From: JBGSLA01 sp041740935
GTDB taxonomy: Bacteria; Desulfobacterota; Desulfobaccia; Desulfobaccales; 0-14-0-80-60-11
Assembly (NCBI GenBank): GCA_041740935.1
Contig: JBGSLA010000164.1
Coordinates: 1 to 18,771 of the forward strand
Length of the DNA stretch: 18,771 nucleotides
Direction of reading: 5' to 3'
The translations under genes were made by a program, and so were the position numbers. This document shows positions 7,064 to 14,290 of the stretch, one piece after another. Numbering within the stretch: the first letter of the stretch is position 1; every line of letters starts with the position of its first letter. The notes below the pieces were generated by a model. The model worked only from the letters and a program-made list of their open reading frames with translations, was not told the DNA's origin and did not search any database.

Positions 7064-8725
7064 TTAGGGACTTTTCAGCAGGGCGTCCACTTCCTTGAAA
7101 ATGGCCGAGGAGGCCAGGCGGAACTCCTGGGTCAGTTCGTGTTTCCAGAGGGCCAGGGCTTCCGGGCCGCTGGTTTTCAACAGGCCCTGGAAATAGGCCA
7201 GCTTGCCCTTGAGGTTGTGGGCCGCAAGATACGTGGTTTCGCTGTGAAAGAGCACCGGGCGCAGGCAGAGCATCTCCAGTTCGCTGAGCCGCAAGGACAG
7301 CCCCGGGGCCGCGGCCTTGGCGACCGCGGGGTCTAATTTGCGGGCCCCGGTCAGGGGTTGCAGGGTCACCTCGGTGGCCCGGATGACCTCAAGGGCCCGG
7401 CGCAGGTGCCGGAGGCACTCCACCCGGTGCAGGAGGAGTTCCCGTTCCGGGGCGGCCTCCGGACCGAGGCCCCGGTCCTGGCCCTCGTAGAGAAAAACCA
7501 GATGCAGCTGCTCCACCGTGGGGATCTCGGCCCCGAACAAGGCGTAGAGATTGTTCAGCAGCATTTTGAGCTCCCGGGCGTTGCCGGGCCAGCGATACGC
7601 CCTGAGCTCAGAGAGGAATTCCTCTGACAAGGGCTTGCCTTTATTTTGGGTGATTTCCGTCCAGAAAAACCGGGCCAGCAGGGGAATGTCATCGGGATGT
7701 TCTCTTAAGGCCGGGGTGCGGATGAGAAAGCCCCGCAGCCGGTAATAGAGGTCTTCCAGGAACTGGCCGGCCTTGATCATGCTGAACAGGTCCCGGTTGG
7801 TGGCCGCCAGCACCCGGGCCCTGACCGGCCGCTCCTTTTCCTCCCCCACGGGCCTGATCATGCCGGTGGCCAGGGCCCGCAGGATTTTCCCCTGGTGGTC
7901 CGGGGCCAGGTTGCCGATCTCGTCCAGAAACAGGGTGCCCTCGCCGGCCTCCTCCCATAAGCCGATCTTGTCCCGGAAGGCCGTGGCATGGGAGCCCTTC
8001 TTGTGGCCGAAGAGTTCGGACTCCAGCAGGTAGGGGGAAATGGCCCCGCAATCAACCGGGATGAACTTCTGGGAGCGGCGGGGGCTCAAATCGTGGACGG
8101 CCCGGGCCACCACCTCTTTGCCGGTGCCGGTATCCCCCAGGATCAGCACCGGTTCGGTGATTTTGGCGGCCAGGGTGATGAAATGCCGCACCAGCCGGGC
8201 TTCCGGTGAGTTGCCGATGAATCTCTGGTTGAGTTCCTGGGAGATTTCCTGCCGATTTTCCAGAATTTCCAAAAACTGGCTGGCCAGATCAACGGCGACA
8301 AGAGGGATGTCGGTCTGAACAGTGGTCTCCCGGTCCGCGGCCTGTTTCCATAAAGGTTCAAAGACCGCGTCGCTGACCCCGATGATGTAAAGATTGCTGT
8401 CCCCGGTCTCCTGGGCGTTGGCCAGGAGGGTGCGGATGCTCCGCCGGCATTGGCCGGGGTTGCGGAAGCGGCCGTCCAGGAGCGGGACCTTGTCGTGGCC
8501 CAAAAGGAGTTGTTTCAGGGTCTTGGCCGGGTTCTTGGCGCCCCGCTCGATGACCAGATCCTGGAACCGGACCAGCGTGGCCAGATGCGGCTGGCGCACC
8601 ACCAGGACCGCGGGCCGGGTCCGGTTTTTGATTTTCTCCAAATCCTGGGGGGTGTCGAGAGCAATATCCTCCCGATGTAGCCGCCACCGGCCCCCTAAAG
8701 GGCTGACGCCTCGCAACACCTGCAT
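7064..8725 (-). CDS. Sigma-54-activator-like AAA+ regulator with altered GAFTGA loop
   Basis: From the ATG at 8725 the protein has 553 residues. The AAA+ domain has Walker A GDTGTGKE (197-204), ELFGHKKG, Walker B LFLDE (265-269), EDLYYRL, and WPGNAREL (379-386). This is the exact plan of bacterial enhancer-binding proteins, which remodel sigma-54 RNA polymerase. The sigma-54-contacting GAFTGA loop is replaced by GSHATA (244-249), so canonical contact is doubtful. The 190-residue N-terminal domain is not one I recognise; it is presumably the sensor. No Fis-type helix-turn-helix is evident in the last 150 residues. I chose ATG 8725 because AAGGAG (8732-8737) lies 6 nt upstream, whereas the TTG at 8755 has no such site. 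The gene is divergent from the 8905-15421 operon, so it is the obvious candidate regulator of that operon. Confidence 0.85.
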   Translation of the reverse strand: MQVLRGVSPLGGRWRLHREDIALDTPQDLEKIKNRTRPAVLVVRQPHLATLVRFQDLVIERGAKNPAKTLKQLLLGHDKVPLLDGRFRNPGQCRRSIRTLLANAQETGDSNLYIIGVSDAVFEPLWKQAADRETTVQTDIPLVAVDLASQFLEILENRQEISQELNQRFIGNSPEARLVRHFITLAAKITEPVLILGDTGTGKEVVARAVHDLSPRRSQKFIPVDCGAISPYLLESELFGHKKGSHATAFRDKIGLWEEAGEGTLFLDEIGNLAPDHQGKILRALATGMIRPVGEEKERPVRARVLAATNRDLFSMIKAGQFLEDLYYRLRGFLIRTPALREHPDDIPLLARFFWTEITQNKGKPLSEEFLSELRAYRWPGNARELKMLLNNLYALFGAEIPTVEQLHLVFLYEGQDRGLGPEAAPERELLLHRVECLRHLRRALEVIRATEVTLQPLTGARKLDPAVAKAAAPGLSLRLSELEMLCLRPVLFHSETTYLAAHNLKGKLAYFQGLLKTSGPEALALWKHELTQEFRLASSAIFKEVDALLKSP

Positions 8726-8731
8726 GCCCCA

Positions 8732-8737
8732 CTCCTT
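8732..8737 (-). promoter_or_regulatory. Ribosome binding site of the AAA+ regulator
   Basis: AAGGAG on the minus strand lies 6 nt upstream of the ATG at 8725. It fixes the start of the regulator there and rules out the TTG at 8755, because the site falls inside the longer frame. Confidence 0.75.
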
Positions 8738-8804
8738 TTTGTTGATTCCACCCAAATAAAGTCAACTAATCAACGCAACAAAATCAATCAATAAAAATAT
8801 ATCT

Positions 8805-8829
8805 ATCTATAATTGTTGCAATTATAGAT
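8805..8829. promoter_or_regulatory. Perfect 11-bp inverted repeat, likely operator or activator site
   Basis: ATCTATAATTG (8805-8815) and CAATTATAGAT (8819-8829) are perfect reverse complements separated by TTG. The repeat lies in the AT-rich space between the divergent regulator and operon and ends one base before the -24 candidate. A dimeric DNA-binding protein is the natural reader. The close position suggests repression or a DNA-binding co-regulator, since sigma-54 enhancer sites usually lie further upstream. Confidence 0.7.
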
Positions 8830-8846
8830 TTGGCACAGGTTTTGGA
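8830..8846 (+). promoter_or_regulatory. Candidate sigma-54 (-24/-12) promoter of the operon
   Basis: TTGGCAC (8830-8836), five bases, then TTGGA (8842-8846) match the -24/-12 consensus TGGCAC-N5-TTGC(A/T), except that the -12 GC reads GG. Spacing is exact. The predicted start point is near 8857, about 48 nt upstream of the ATG at 8905. The divergent enhancer-binding-protein-like gene supports the assignment. The -12 mismatch and the altered GAFTGA loop weaken it. Confidence 0.5.
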
Positions 8847-8850
8847 TTTA

Positions 8851-8864
8851 GTGACAGGTGACAG
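8851..8864 (+). repeat. Perfect tandem 7-bp repeat GTGACAG x2
   Basis: GTGACAG occurs twice back to back, covering the predicted transcription start of the plus-strand operon. It could be a protein-binding site on DNA or in the 5' leader. No function can be assigned. Confidence 0.4.
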
Positions 8865-8871
8865 TCTTAAT

Positions 8872-8882
8872 AATCATTGATT
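8872..8882. promoter_or_regulatory. Short palindrome AATCATTGATT
   Basis: This is a perfect 5-bp inverted repeat around a single T, in the leader of the operon. The TTGATT/AATCA motif also occurs at 8741-8747 (GTTGATT), 8768-8774 (AATCAAC) and 8782-8792 (AATCAATCAAT). The intergenic region thus holds a family of related short sites that may be operators. A short motif in AT-rich DNA can also arise by chance. Confidence 0.35.
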
Positions 8883-8891
8883 TACTCATAC

Positions 8892-8898
8892 GGTGGAG
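8892..8898 (+). promoter_or_regulatory. Ribosome binding site of the Clp-like AAA+ gene
   Basis: GGTGGAG lies 6 nt upstream of the ATG at 8905. It includes the GTG at 8893 that would otherwise give a start four codons earlier, so the ATG is preferred. Confidence 0.7.
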
Positions 8899-8904
8899 TT
8901 GATT

Positions 8905-11145
8905 ATGGACTCAAATTTCTCCCCTGTCAATAGCTGGGGCGTGCCGGAATCCCAGGAAACTCTCCGGCAGGTGGCCGACCTGTGCGTCCAGGCCCTGGGC
9001 CTGCCCCTCAAGGTTTTGCCTGAGGGGACGGCGTTTCATTCTCAGGAGGCGGATAAGACGTCCTCGCGGGGGATTATTTCCTGCCGGGGGCGGCTGGTGG
9101 AAGATGATTTTATTCTGCTGGAGTGTGAGCTCCTGCGGGGGCCGGAGGGTTTGCGGGTGTCCACCAGGGCCGTTTTTGAGCACCTGTCCTCGCTGGGAGA
9201 AAAAATCAGGCTGGCGCCCCCGAAACTCCGTCCGCAGGGGGAGACTTCCTATCTGGTGAGCCTGAAGATTCAAGCCAAACCTCTTTCCGTGGCCCGGGCC
9301 AGCGCCCTGGTGGATGAGCTGAAGCATCTCGACCACCTGGCCAGAGTCCTCCAGGAGGAGCTCCCTGTCGGGCGGACCGACGCGGAGTTGGCCAAACTCT
9401 ATGAGCCGGTGTCGGAACTTTTGGAGCCGGTGTCGGCGTGGCCGGGACCTGAGGCGGAGCCTGGCGAATTACTGGGGGACTGGGCCGCGGAAACCGTGGA
9501 TTATCTGGTGAGCTCCTGTTCCGTGGCCCTGGCTGCCGCGACTCCGCTGGAGGGGGACCTGGCCCTGGCGGTCTGCGCCCCGGCGGCCCACAGGTTCAAG
9601 AAAACCCTGGGGAGATTGAAACTCCCGAGCATCAACGCCAGAACCCTGGTGGAACTGAGCCAGAAGGCCCCCGGCTGGGTGGCGGCGCCGGCCATGAACC
9701 TCAGCCTCGGCACCAGCCCCTATGAACTCGGGAACGAAATGCGGGCCCTGCTGAGCACCCTGGCCGGCCAAAATCGCCCGGCGATTTTTACGGGGGATAT
9801 AGAAGAGTTGCAGGCGGTGTTCCACGGCGGCCAGGGCGGCAAAACCGACCCCCTGCTCCCCGTGGTGCGCCATGTGCCGGCGATTCCCCTTAATACCCTG
9901 GCCCTCTTTGCCGTCAGGACTGCGGGCCTGCGGGCGGGCGGCCTGCCGGCGGCCACCGAAGCGCGGTTGCTCCAGGGGATCATAGACGAGTTGGGCCGCT
10001 TATCGCCAGCGGAGCAACGCCGGGTGCTGCCGGGAGTGGCCAGAAGGGCCGTCAATTCCTGGGCTTCCGGGTCGCCCCGGGGCGATGACTCCGGCTTTGC
10101 CGCCAAGGCCAGCAGCCTGTCGGAGACGCTCTCGGGCCTGAGCCCCCAACCCCGGGTGCACCGTCTGGCAACCGTGCAGGAGCACTTTGTACAGAGGCTC
10201 ACCGATCCCGGGCTCCTGGGCGTCTTACAGGAAAAACTTCTGGGCCAGAATCAGGCCCTGGCGGAGTTTGTCAACCGCCTGGCCAGTGAAGCGCTGACCC
10301 GGCCCGGCCATCAACCCGTGCGGCTGTGCGTCGAGGGCACCCCGGCCACCGGCAAATCGGAGAGCCTGGTGCTGACGGCCGAGTGGCTGGGCATACCGTA
10401 CCTAAACTTCGACGCGGCCAGCATCCCCAGCGCCCACACCGCCGCGGCCCAGTTGCTGGGCTCCGGCCGGGGTATCGTGGGCTCGCACCAAAGCGGCCGA
10501 CTGGAGCAAGCCGCCAAGCACCATGCCGGGGCCTTGATCGAAGTGAGCGATCTGGACCATGCCCCGCCCGAAGTGCGGTCCTCCCTGGCGGACCTGTTCC
10601 TGCAGGTCCTGGATAAAGGGGAGGCCCAGAGCGCCACCGGGGCCATGTTCTCCTGCGCCAATCTCATTTTCGGTTTCAGCATGAACCTCCCCGGCAACAA
10701 AGATGAGAAGGCCCACCGGGGCATCGGTTTTCAGCAGGCCCGGGGAGATCGGGAACGGCGCCGGCGGGTGATGAGCGAACTGCAAAACATGTTGTCGGGC
10801 GCGTTTCTCAGCCGCATCGGCAGCCCCATCCTGTTTCGCCCCCTGGAGGGTGAAGTGTTGGCCGACATCGCCGGCCGGGCCGTGGCCGAGGCGGTGTGGT
10901 CGGCAGCCGCCCATCTGCATCTCCCCATCCGGGAGGTGGTGGTGTCGCCCGAGGTGGGCGCGGCGGTCCTTACGTCTCTCATGACCAGCGTCACGGCCCT
11001 TGGGGCCCGGACCATCGTGGAGCAGGCCCGCACCCTGGCTGCGGCGGCCATATTGAATTTTAAGAGACAGGCACAAGATTGCCGGGGCCAAGTCCTGGAA
11101 GTGGGGGTCGCGCCTGCCGGCAGTCTTACCCTGGAGCTACGTTGA
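8905..11145 (+). CDS. ClpB-D2-like AAA+ protein with novel N-terminal half
   Basis: The 746-aa protein is the first gene of the operon. Its C-terminal third resembles the second AAA+ module of ClpB/Hsp100: LLGQNQALAEFVNRL, Walker A GTPATGKS (478-485), an IEVSDLDHAPPEV segment followed by LFLQVLDKGEA, FLSRIGSPILFRPL, and a sensor-2 GARTIVEQA. The Walker B position, normally DE in ClpB, reads SD, so ATP hydrolysis may be slow or altered. Residues about 1-160 (alternating beta and helix, LVEDDFILLECEL) faintly recall the small YbjN/CesT chaperone fold; this is weak. Residues 190-420 are unrecognised. It lacks the ClpB N-domain, D1 module and coiled coil, so it is not a classical disaggregase. 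It probably acts as an ATP-driven remodeller partnering the MoxR and vWA proteins encoded downstream. Confidence 0.75.
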   Translation: MDSNFSPVNSWGVPESQETLRQVADLCVQALGLPLKVLPEGTAFHSQEADKTSSRGIISCRGRLVEDDFILLECELLRGPEGLRVSTRAVFEHLSSLGEKIRLAPPKLRPQGETSYLVSLKIQAKPLSVARASALVDELKHLDHLARVLQEELPVGRTDAELAKLYEPVSELLEPVSAWPGPEAEPGELLGDWAAETVDYLVSSCSVALAAATPLEGDLALAVCAPAAHRFKKTLGRLKLPSINARTLVELSQKAPGWVAAPAMNLSLGTSPYELGNEMRALLSTLAGQNRPAIFTGDIEELQAVFHGGQGGKTDPLLPVVRHVPAIPLNTLALFAVRTAGLRAGGLPAATEARLLQGIIDELGRLSPAEQRRVLPGVARRAVNSWASGSPRGDDSGFAAKASSLSETLSGLSPQPRVHRLATVQEHFVQRLTDPGLLGVLQEKLLGQNQALAEFVNRLASEALTRPGHQPVRLCVEGTPATGKSESLVLTAEWLGIPYLNFDAASIPSAHTAAAQLLGSGRGIVGSHQSGRLEQAAKHHAGALIEVSDLDHAPPEVRSSLADLFLQVLDKGEAQSATGAMFSCANLIFGFSMNLPGNKDEKAHRGIGFQQARGDRERRRRVMSELQNMLSGAFLSRIGSPILFRPLEGEVLADIAGRAVAEAVWSAAAHLHLPIREVVVSPEVGAAVLTSLMTSVTALGARTIVEQARTLAAAAILNFKRQAQDCRGQVLEVGVAPAGSLTLELR

Positions 11146-11161
11146 GAAAGGAGGAAAACCC

Positions 11162-11875
11162 ATGGGTACATCCATTTTCCGGGTGTCCAAACCGGCCGAA
11201 TACCGCAAAGCCGGGCCCAACGATCTCATCGAACTGCGGCCGGTGCCGGGCCAGAACCCGCTGTTTTTGCCCAAGTGGTTTCTGGAGGTGTTGGTTTACG
11301 CCATTGCCAATCACGAAATCATCCACGTGAGCGGCCCCACCGGCTCGGCCAAATCGTCGGTCATCGAGGCCCTGCACCTGGCGCCGGAGAATTTTCAGAC
11401 CATCTGCGCCGGGTTGGGTTTTCGGCCCCTGCCCATCAAACTCTATGCCATTGAAATGGCCACCTTCGAGGCGCCCGGGGACCTGTATCAGCGGCGCTCG
11501 CTCCAGGGCGGCACCACCTTTGACGAGCCCAGCCGGCTGGTGCAGGCCCTGGAACAGGCCTCCCGGGCCGACGGCAAGGTCTATCCCCTGGTGTGGCTCA
11601 GGGAGATGGGGCGGGTGCATTCCTCCAGCGTGCAAGGGGGTTTGCTGAATCTGATGAGCAAATATGACATCCTGCTGCCCGACGGCCGCCGGCTGAACGG
11701 CAGCAAGGTTTCCTGGGTGGCGGACAGCAACTACCAGGCCGAAGGCGACTCCACCCACACCCTGGTCACCCTGGATGACGCCTTGAAGCGGCGGTTCACC
11801 ATCAACCTGACCCTGGATTACCTGGACCCGCTCCAGGAGATCCAGGTGCTCCATCATGTCTTAAAGGAGAATTGA
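11162..11875 (+). CDS. MoxR-type AAA+ ATPase core, lid encoded separately
   Basis: The 237-aa protein carries the alpha/beta core of a MoxR/CbbQ-like AAA+ ATPase: Walker A GPTGSAKS (58-65), sensor-1 region WVADSN (185-190), and arginine-finger segment ALKRRF (207-212). The Walker B stretch reads YPLVWLREMGRV (141-152), with arginine in place of the usual aspartate before E148. MoxR proteins usually have about 300-340 residues with a helical lid. This one ends just after DYLDPLQEIQVL, where the lid should begin. The next gene, 1 nt away, looks like that lid. The ATG at 11162 has a strong SD (AAAGGAGG) 7 nt upstream and lies 16 nt after the Clp-like gene. MoxR proteins act with vWA partners, and one is encoded two genes downstream. 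Confidence 0.82.
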   Translation: MGTSIFRVSKPAEYRKAGPNDLIELRPVPGQNPLFLPKWFLEVLVYAIANHEIIHVSGPTGSAKSSVIEALHLAPENFQTICAGLGFRPLPIKLYAIEMATFEAPGDLYQRRSLQGGTTFDEPSRLVQALEQASRADGKVYPLVWLREMGRVHSSSVQGGLLNLMSKYDILLPDGRRLNGSKVSWVADSNYQAEGDSTHTLVTLDDALKRRFTINLTLDYLDPLQEIQVLHHVLKEN

Positions 11876-11876
11876 G

Positions 11877-12179
11877 ATGACCAGGAAACCCAACGTGTTG
11901 CTGATCGAAAAGGTGGTGGAACTGGGGGCCGAAATCCGCAAGCAGCGCCAGGAAGGCAATCTGCAGTCCGTCATTCCACCGACGATTTACGGCTACCAGG
12001 CCTTTTTGCGGGTGGCGGAGCACCTTCCCCACCTGGACCCGCGGCAGATCGCCATGGTCACCCTCCTGGGCAACGCCAGCCTGGAGGACCGCAAAGTGGC
12101 CACCGGCATCGTCAACCGGGTTTTCGGCCACCGCAAGGGCCATGATCCGGAATCCATCCAGGAGGCCAATCTGTTTTAG
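11877..12179 (+). CDS. Small helical protein resembling a detached MoxR lid
   Basis: This 100-aa, mostly helical protein has EKVVELGAEIRKQRQEGN, then VIPPTIYGYQAFLRVAEHL and IAMVTLLGNASLEDR. This is the layout of the C-terminal lid of MoxR/CbbQ-type ATPases, where a conserved S/P-P-R/T stretch begins a helix pair. The ATG follows the stop of the MoxR-core gene by 1 nt and is in a different frame. An AAAGGAG (11863-11869) at proper spacing argues for real, coupled translation. A single-base indel in about 11865-11872 would fuse the two genes to about 337 aa, a normal MoxR size, so a sequencing or natural frameshift remains possible. Confidence 0.6.
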   Translation: MTRKPNVLLIEKVVELGAEIRKQRQEGNLQSVIPPTIYGYQAFLRVAEHLPHLDPRQIAMVTLLGNASLEDRKVATGIVNRVFGHRKGHDPESIQEANLF

Positions 12180-12193
12180 AAAGGGGAAAAGCC

Positions 12194-14260
12194 ATGGCGG
12201 CTTTACCGACCTACACCAGGGGCGTCTATTACTCCGCCTGTCGGCAGCGCCGGTCCAAAACCGATTGGGCCGGCATCGACCTGGGCGACGCGTTCAAGAG
12301 CAATCTGGACTACTACTTCCGCATGTCGGCCCAGCGGCTGTTTTACCAGGCGACCCGCAAGGTCCAGGTGGCGGTGTGCGACTGCACCGGGGGGGTGGCG
12401 GAGGCCTATGACCCGAAGGCCAAGCCCCAGTTGAGCCCTTTTTATACAAGCTATCCCTCCGCCCTGGCGGCCCACGCCGCCATCGGCCTGACTGCCTATC
12501 TGGAGTTCAAGGCCCGGGTCCCGGAGAAGATCCTGCTCACCCGATTGAAGCAATATTTGGAGAAGCCGGCAGAGCATGATGACCTCCGGGTGGACCCGAA
12601 AAGCTATGCGGAGGTGGCCAAAATCGTCGCGGAGCAGGTCCAGACGCGGGTCTTGCTGGAAGATCTCTCCCGTTCTCCCTTCGGGGCCTCGGTGGAGATG
12701 TACCGGCTGTTTTCGGCTTCGCAGCAAAGCGCCCGGTTCCGCACCGTGCCTGACATGCTCCATGCCGTCATCCTCTACGGCGACGTTTTGCCTGATTGGC
12801 GGGATCAGGAGCTTCACTTCCTCACCCGCCACATCCTGGGCGACCTGACCCGGACCTGCAACCCTTACTTTGACCTCTTGGGCCGGACGCCGCCGCAGCT
12901 TCTGGTGGACCTGGGGGTCGACTGGGTGAGGGCCGTGTGCCTCGCCTTGGCTCCGTACCTGCCGGAGCCGGATGAAGACTCACCGGAAACCGGGCCCACG
13001 CCGGGGGAGCCGGGGGAAGAGCGCCACCGCTTCGCCAGGGCGCGGGGCAAAAGGCAGCCCACCGAGCGGCTTGCCCCCCTGGGGGGTCCCCATGCCCCCA
13101 TGCTCTTTGACCCGCTGAATCCGGAACAGGCCGTCAAGTCCCTGGTGGGGGGCAAAAACATCGGGGAGCCGGCCGAGGATGACCCCTGCCAGCAGCTCAT
13201 CAATGACTTTGCCGACGCGGTCAACCAGGCCGGCGGCCAGCAGCAGACCTACCAGGACCTCCGCTCCGACGTGCTGGAGCACATGCTGAAAAACCGCGGC
13301 TTCTCGGAGAGTCCCCTCCAGGGCAATCCCGTGGAAGGCCATGAAGTGACGGTAAATATGGGGAAGGGGCAAATGGCCGCCGGGGAAATCTTTGACCGCC
13401 CGGTGGAGCTCTCGGACGACGAGGGGGGGTATGCCGAACTCGTGGCGAACTGCCGCCCCCTGGTGGAGGCCCTGAAAAAGAACCTCTATCCCAACGTCGA
13501 GCAGATCCCGGAGACGGAGCGTCTGCGCACCAGCGGCTGCCTCGATGCCAACCGCCTGGCGGTGGCCGAGTATTCCCAGGTTATTTTCCGGCGCTACCGC
13601 ATCCGGGAGAAGGCCGACCCCCGGGGCAAGCCCGTGGTGCTCATCGCCTGCGACGGCTCGGGCTCCCTGAATCACAAGCAGATGCACATGCTCAAGCTGT
13701 TGGCCGCGGCCTGGCTCGAATCCACGGTGAAAAGCGAAATTCAGGTGCTGGCCGGCCTGTATCACAGCGGCAACGTGCGTCCCGGGGTGTCCGGCCCGCT
13801 GGTCCAGTGGATCTACCATCCCCAGAAGACCCCGGCCCTGACCCGCAAGGAGGCCTCCCGGGCCCTGGTGGCGCTTCCGGCCTCGGGAGTCGGCGTCCAG
13901 TCCGACGCCCTGTCCCTGGCCTTCATGCTGGAGGAAGCCCGCCGTCTGGCCCGGGGGCGCATGATTTACCTGATTTTGCTGTCGGATTGCGCCTGGAATT
14001 CGTGCCTGCGGATAGGCAAAAGCGGCCAGGAAGAGGTCCAGGCCTTCTTTGACTCGGTTTACCAGGAGATGCCCGGCAAGCTCCACACCACCCTGGTGGC
14101 CCTGGGGGTAAACCGGGAGACCGGCTTTGAGAACCTGCTGGACCGGGTTCTGACCGTCAATGACGCCCAACTCGGCGACCCGGCGGGGGTGGCCGGCCAG
14201 ATCGGGGCGTACGTGGCCTCCTGTCTCAGGGAGCGCCGCCGCTGGGTGGGGAAAAAGTGA
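12194..14260 (+). CDS. CobT-like vWA domain protein
   Basis: The 688-aa protein has a C-terminal vWA domain (about 475-680) with a complete MIDAS start, DGSGS (487-491), after VVLIAC. The last MIDAS aspartate is in LLSD (595-598), and a GVGVQSDA stretch (565-572) lies at the threonine position, where threonine is not evident. Upstream, SGCLDANRLA (448-457) resembles the segment that precedes the vWA fold in CobT/CoxE-type proteins. Residues 1-260 are an unrecognised helical domain, and residues 258-300 form an acidic, proline-rich linker. vWA proteins of this kind bind a metal-coordinated ligand and act as the partner of a MoxR ATPase (compare RavA-ViaA, NorQ-NorD, CobS-CobT). An SD (AAGGGG) lies 7 nt before the ATG. 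It is fourth in the operon and probably the client-binding subunit of the machine. Confidence 0.82.
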   Translation: MAALPTYTRGVYYSACRQRRSKTDWAGIDLGDAFKSNLDYYFRMSAQRLFYQATRKVQVAVCDCTGGVAEAYDPKAKPQLSPFYTSYPSALAAHAAIGLTAYLEFKARVPEKILLTRLKQYLEKPAEHDDLRVDPKSYAEVAKIVAEQVQTRVLLEDLSRSPFGASVEMYRLFSASQQSARFRTVPDMLHAVILYGDVLPDWRDQELHFLTRHILGDLTRTCNPYFDLLGRTPPQLLVDLGVDWVRAVCLALAPYLPEPDEDSPETGPTPGEPGEERHRFARARGKRQPTERLAPLGGPHAPMLFDPLNPEQAVKSLVGGKNIGEPAEDDPCQQLINDFADAVNQAGGQQQTYQDLRSDVLEHMLKNRGFSESPLQGNPVEGHEVTVNMGKGQMAAGEIFDRPVELSDDEGGYAELVANCRPLVEALKKNLYPNVEQIPETERLRTSGCLDANRLAVAEYSQVIFRRYRIREKADPRGKPVVLIACDGSGSLNHKQMHMLKLLAAAWLESTVKSEIQVLAGLYHSGNVRPGVSGPLVQWIYHPQKTPALTRKEASRALVALPASGVGVQSDALSLAFMLEEARRLARGRMIYLILLSDCAWNSCLRIGKSGQEEVQAFFDSVYQEMPGKLHTTLVALGVNRETGFENLLDRVLTVNDAQLGDPAGVAGQIGAYVASCLRERRRWVGKK

Positions 14261-14290
14261 AGAGCATAGATCGAGCGCCGAGGAGGTCCC

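Noticed and set aside
8726..8755. TTG at 8755 as the start of the regulator
   Set aside because: The AAGGAG at 8732-8737 falls within that extension and is placed correctly for the ATG at 8725.
8893..8904. GTG at 8893 as the start of the Clp-like gene
   Set aside because: The GTG is part of the GGTGGAG ribosome binding site serving the ATG at 8905.
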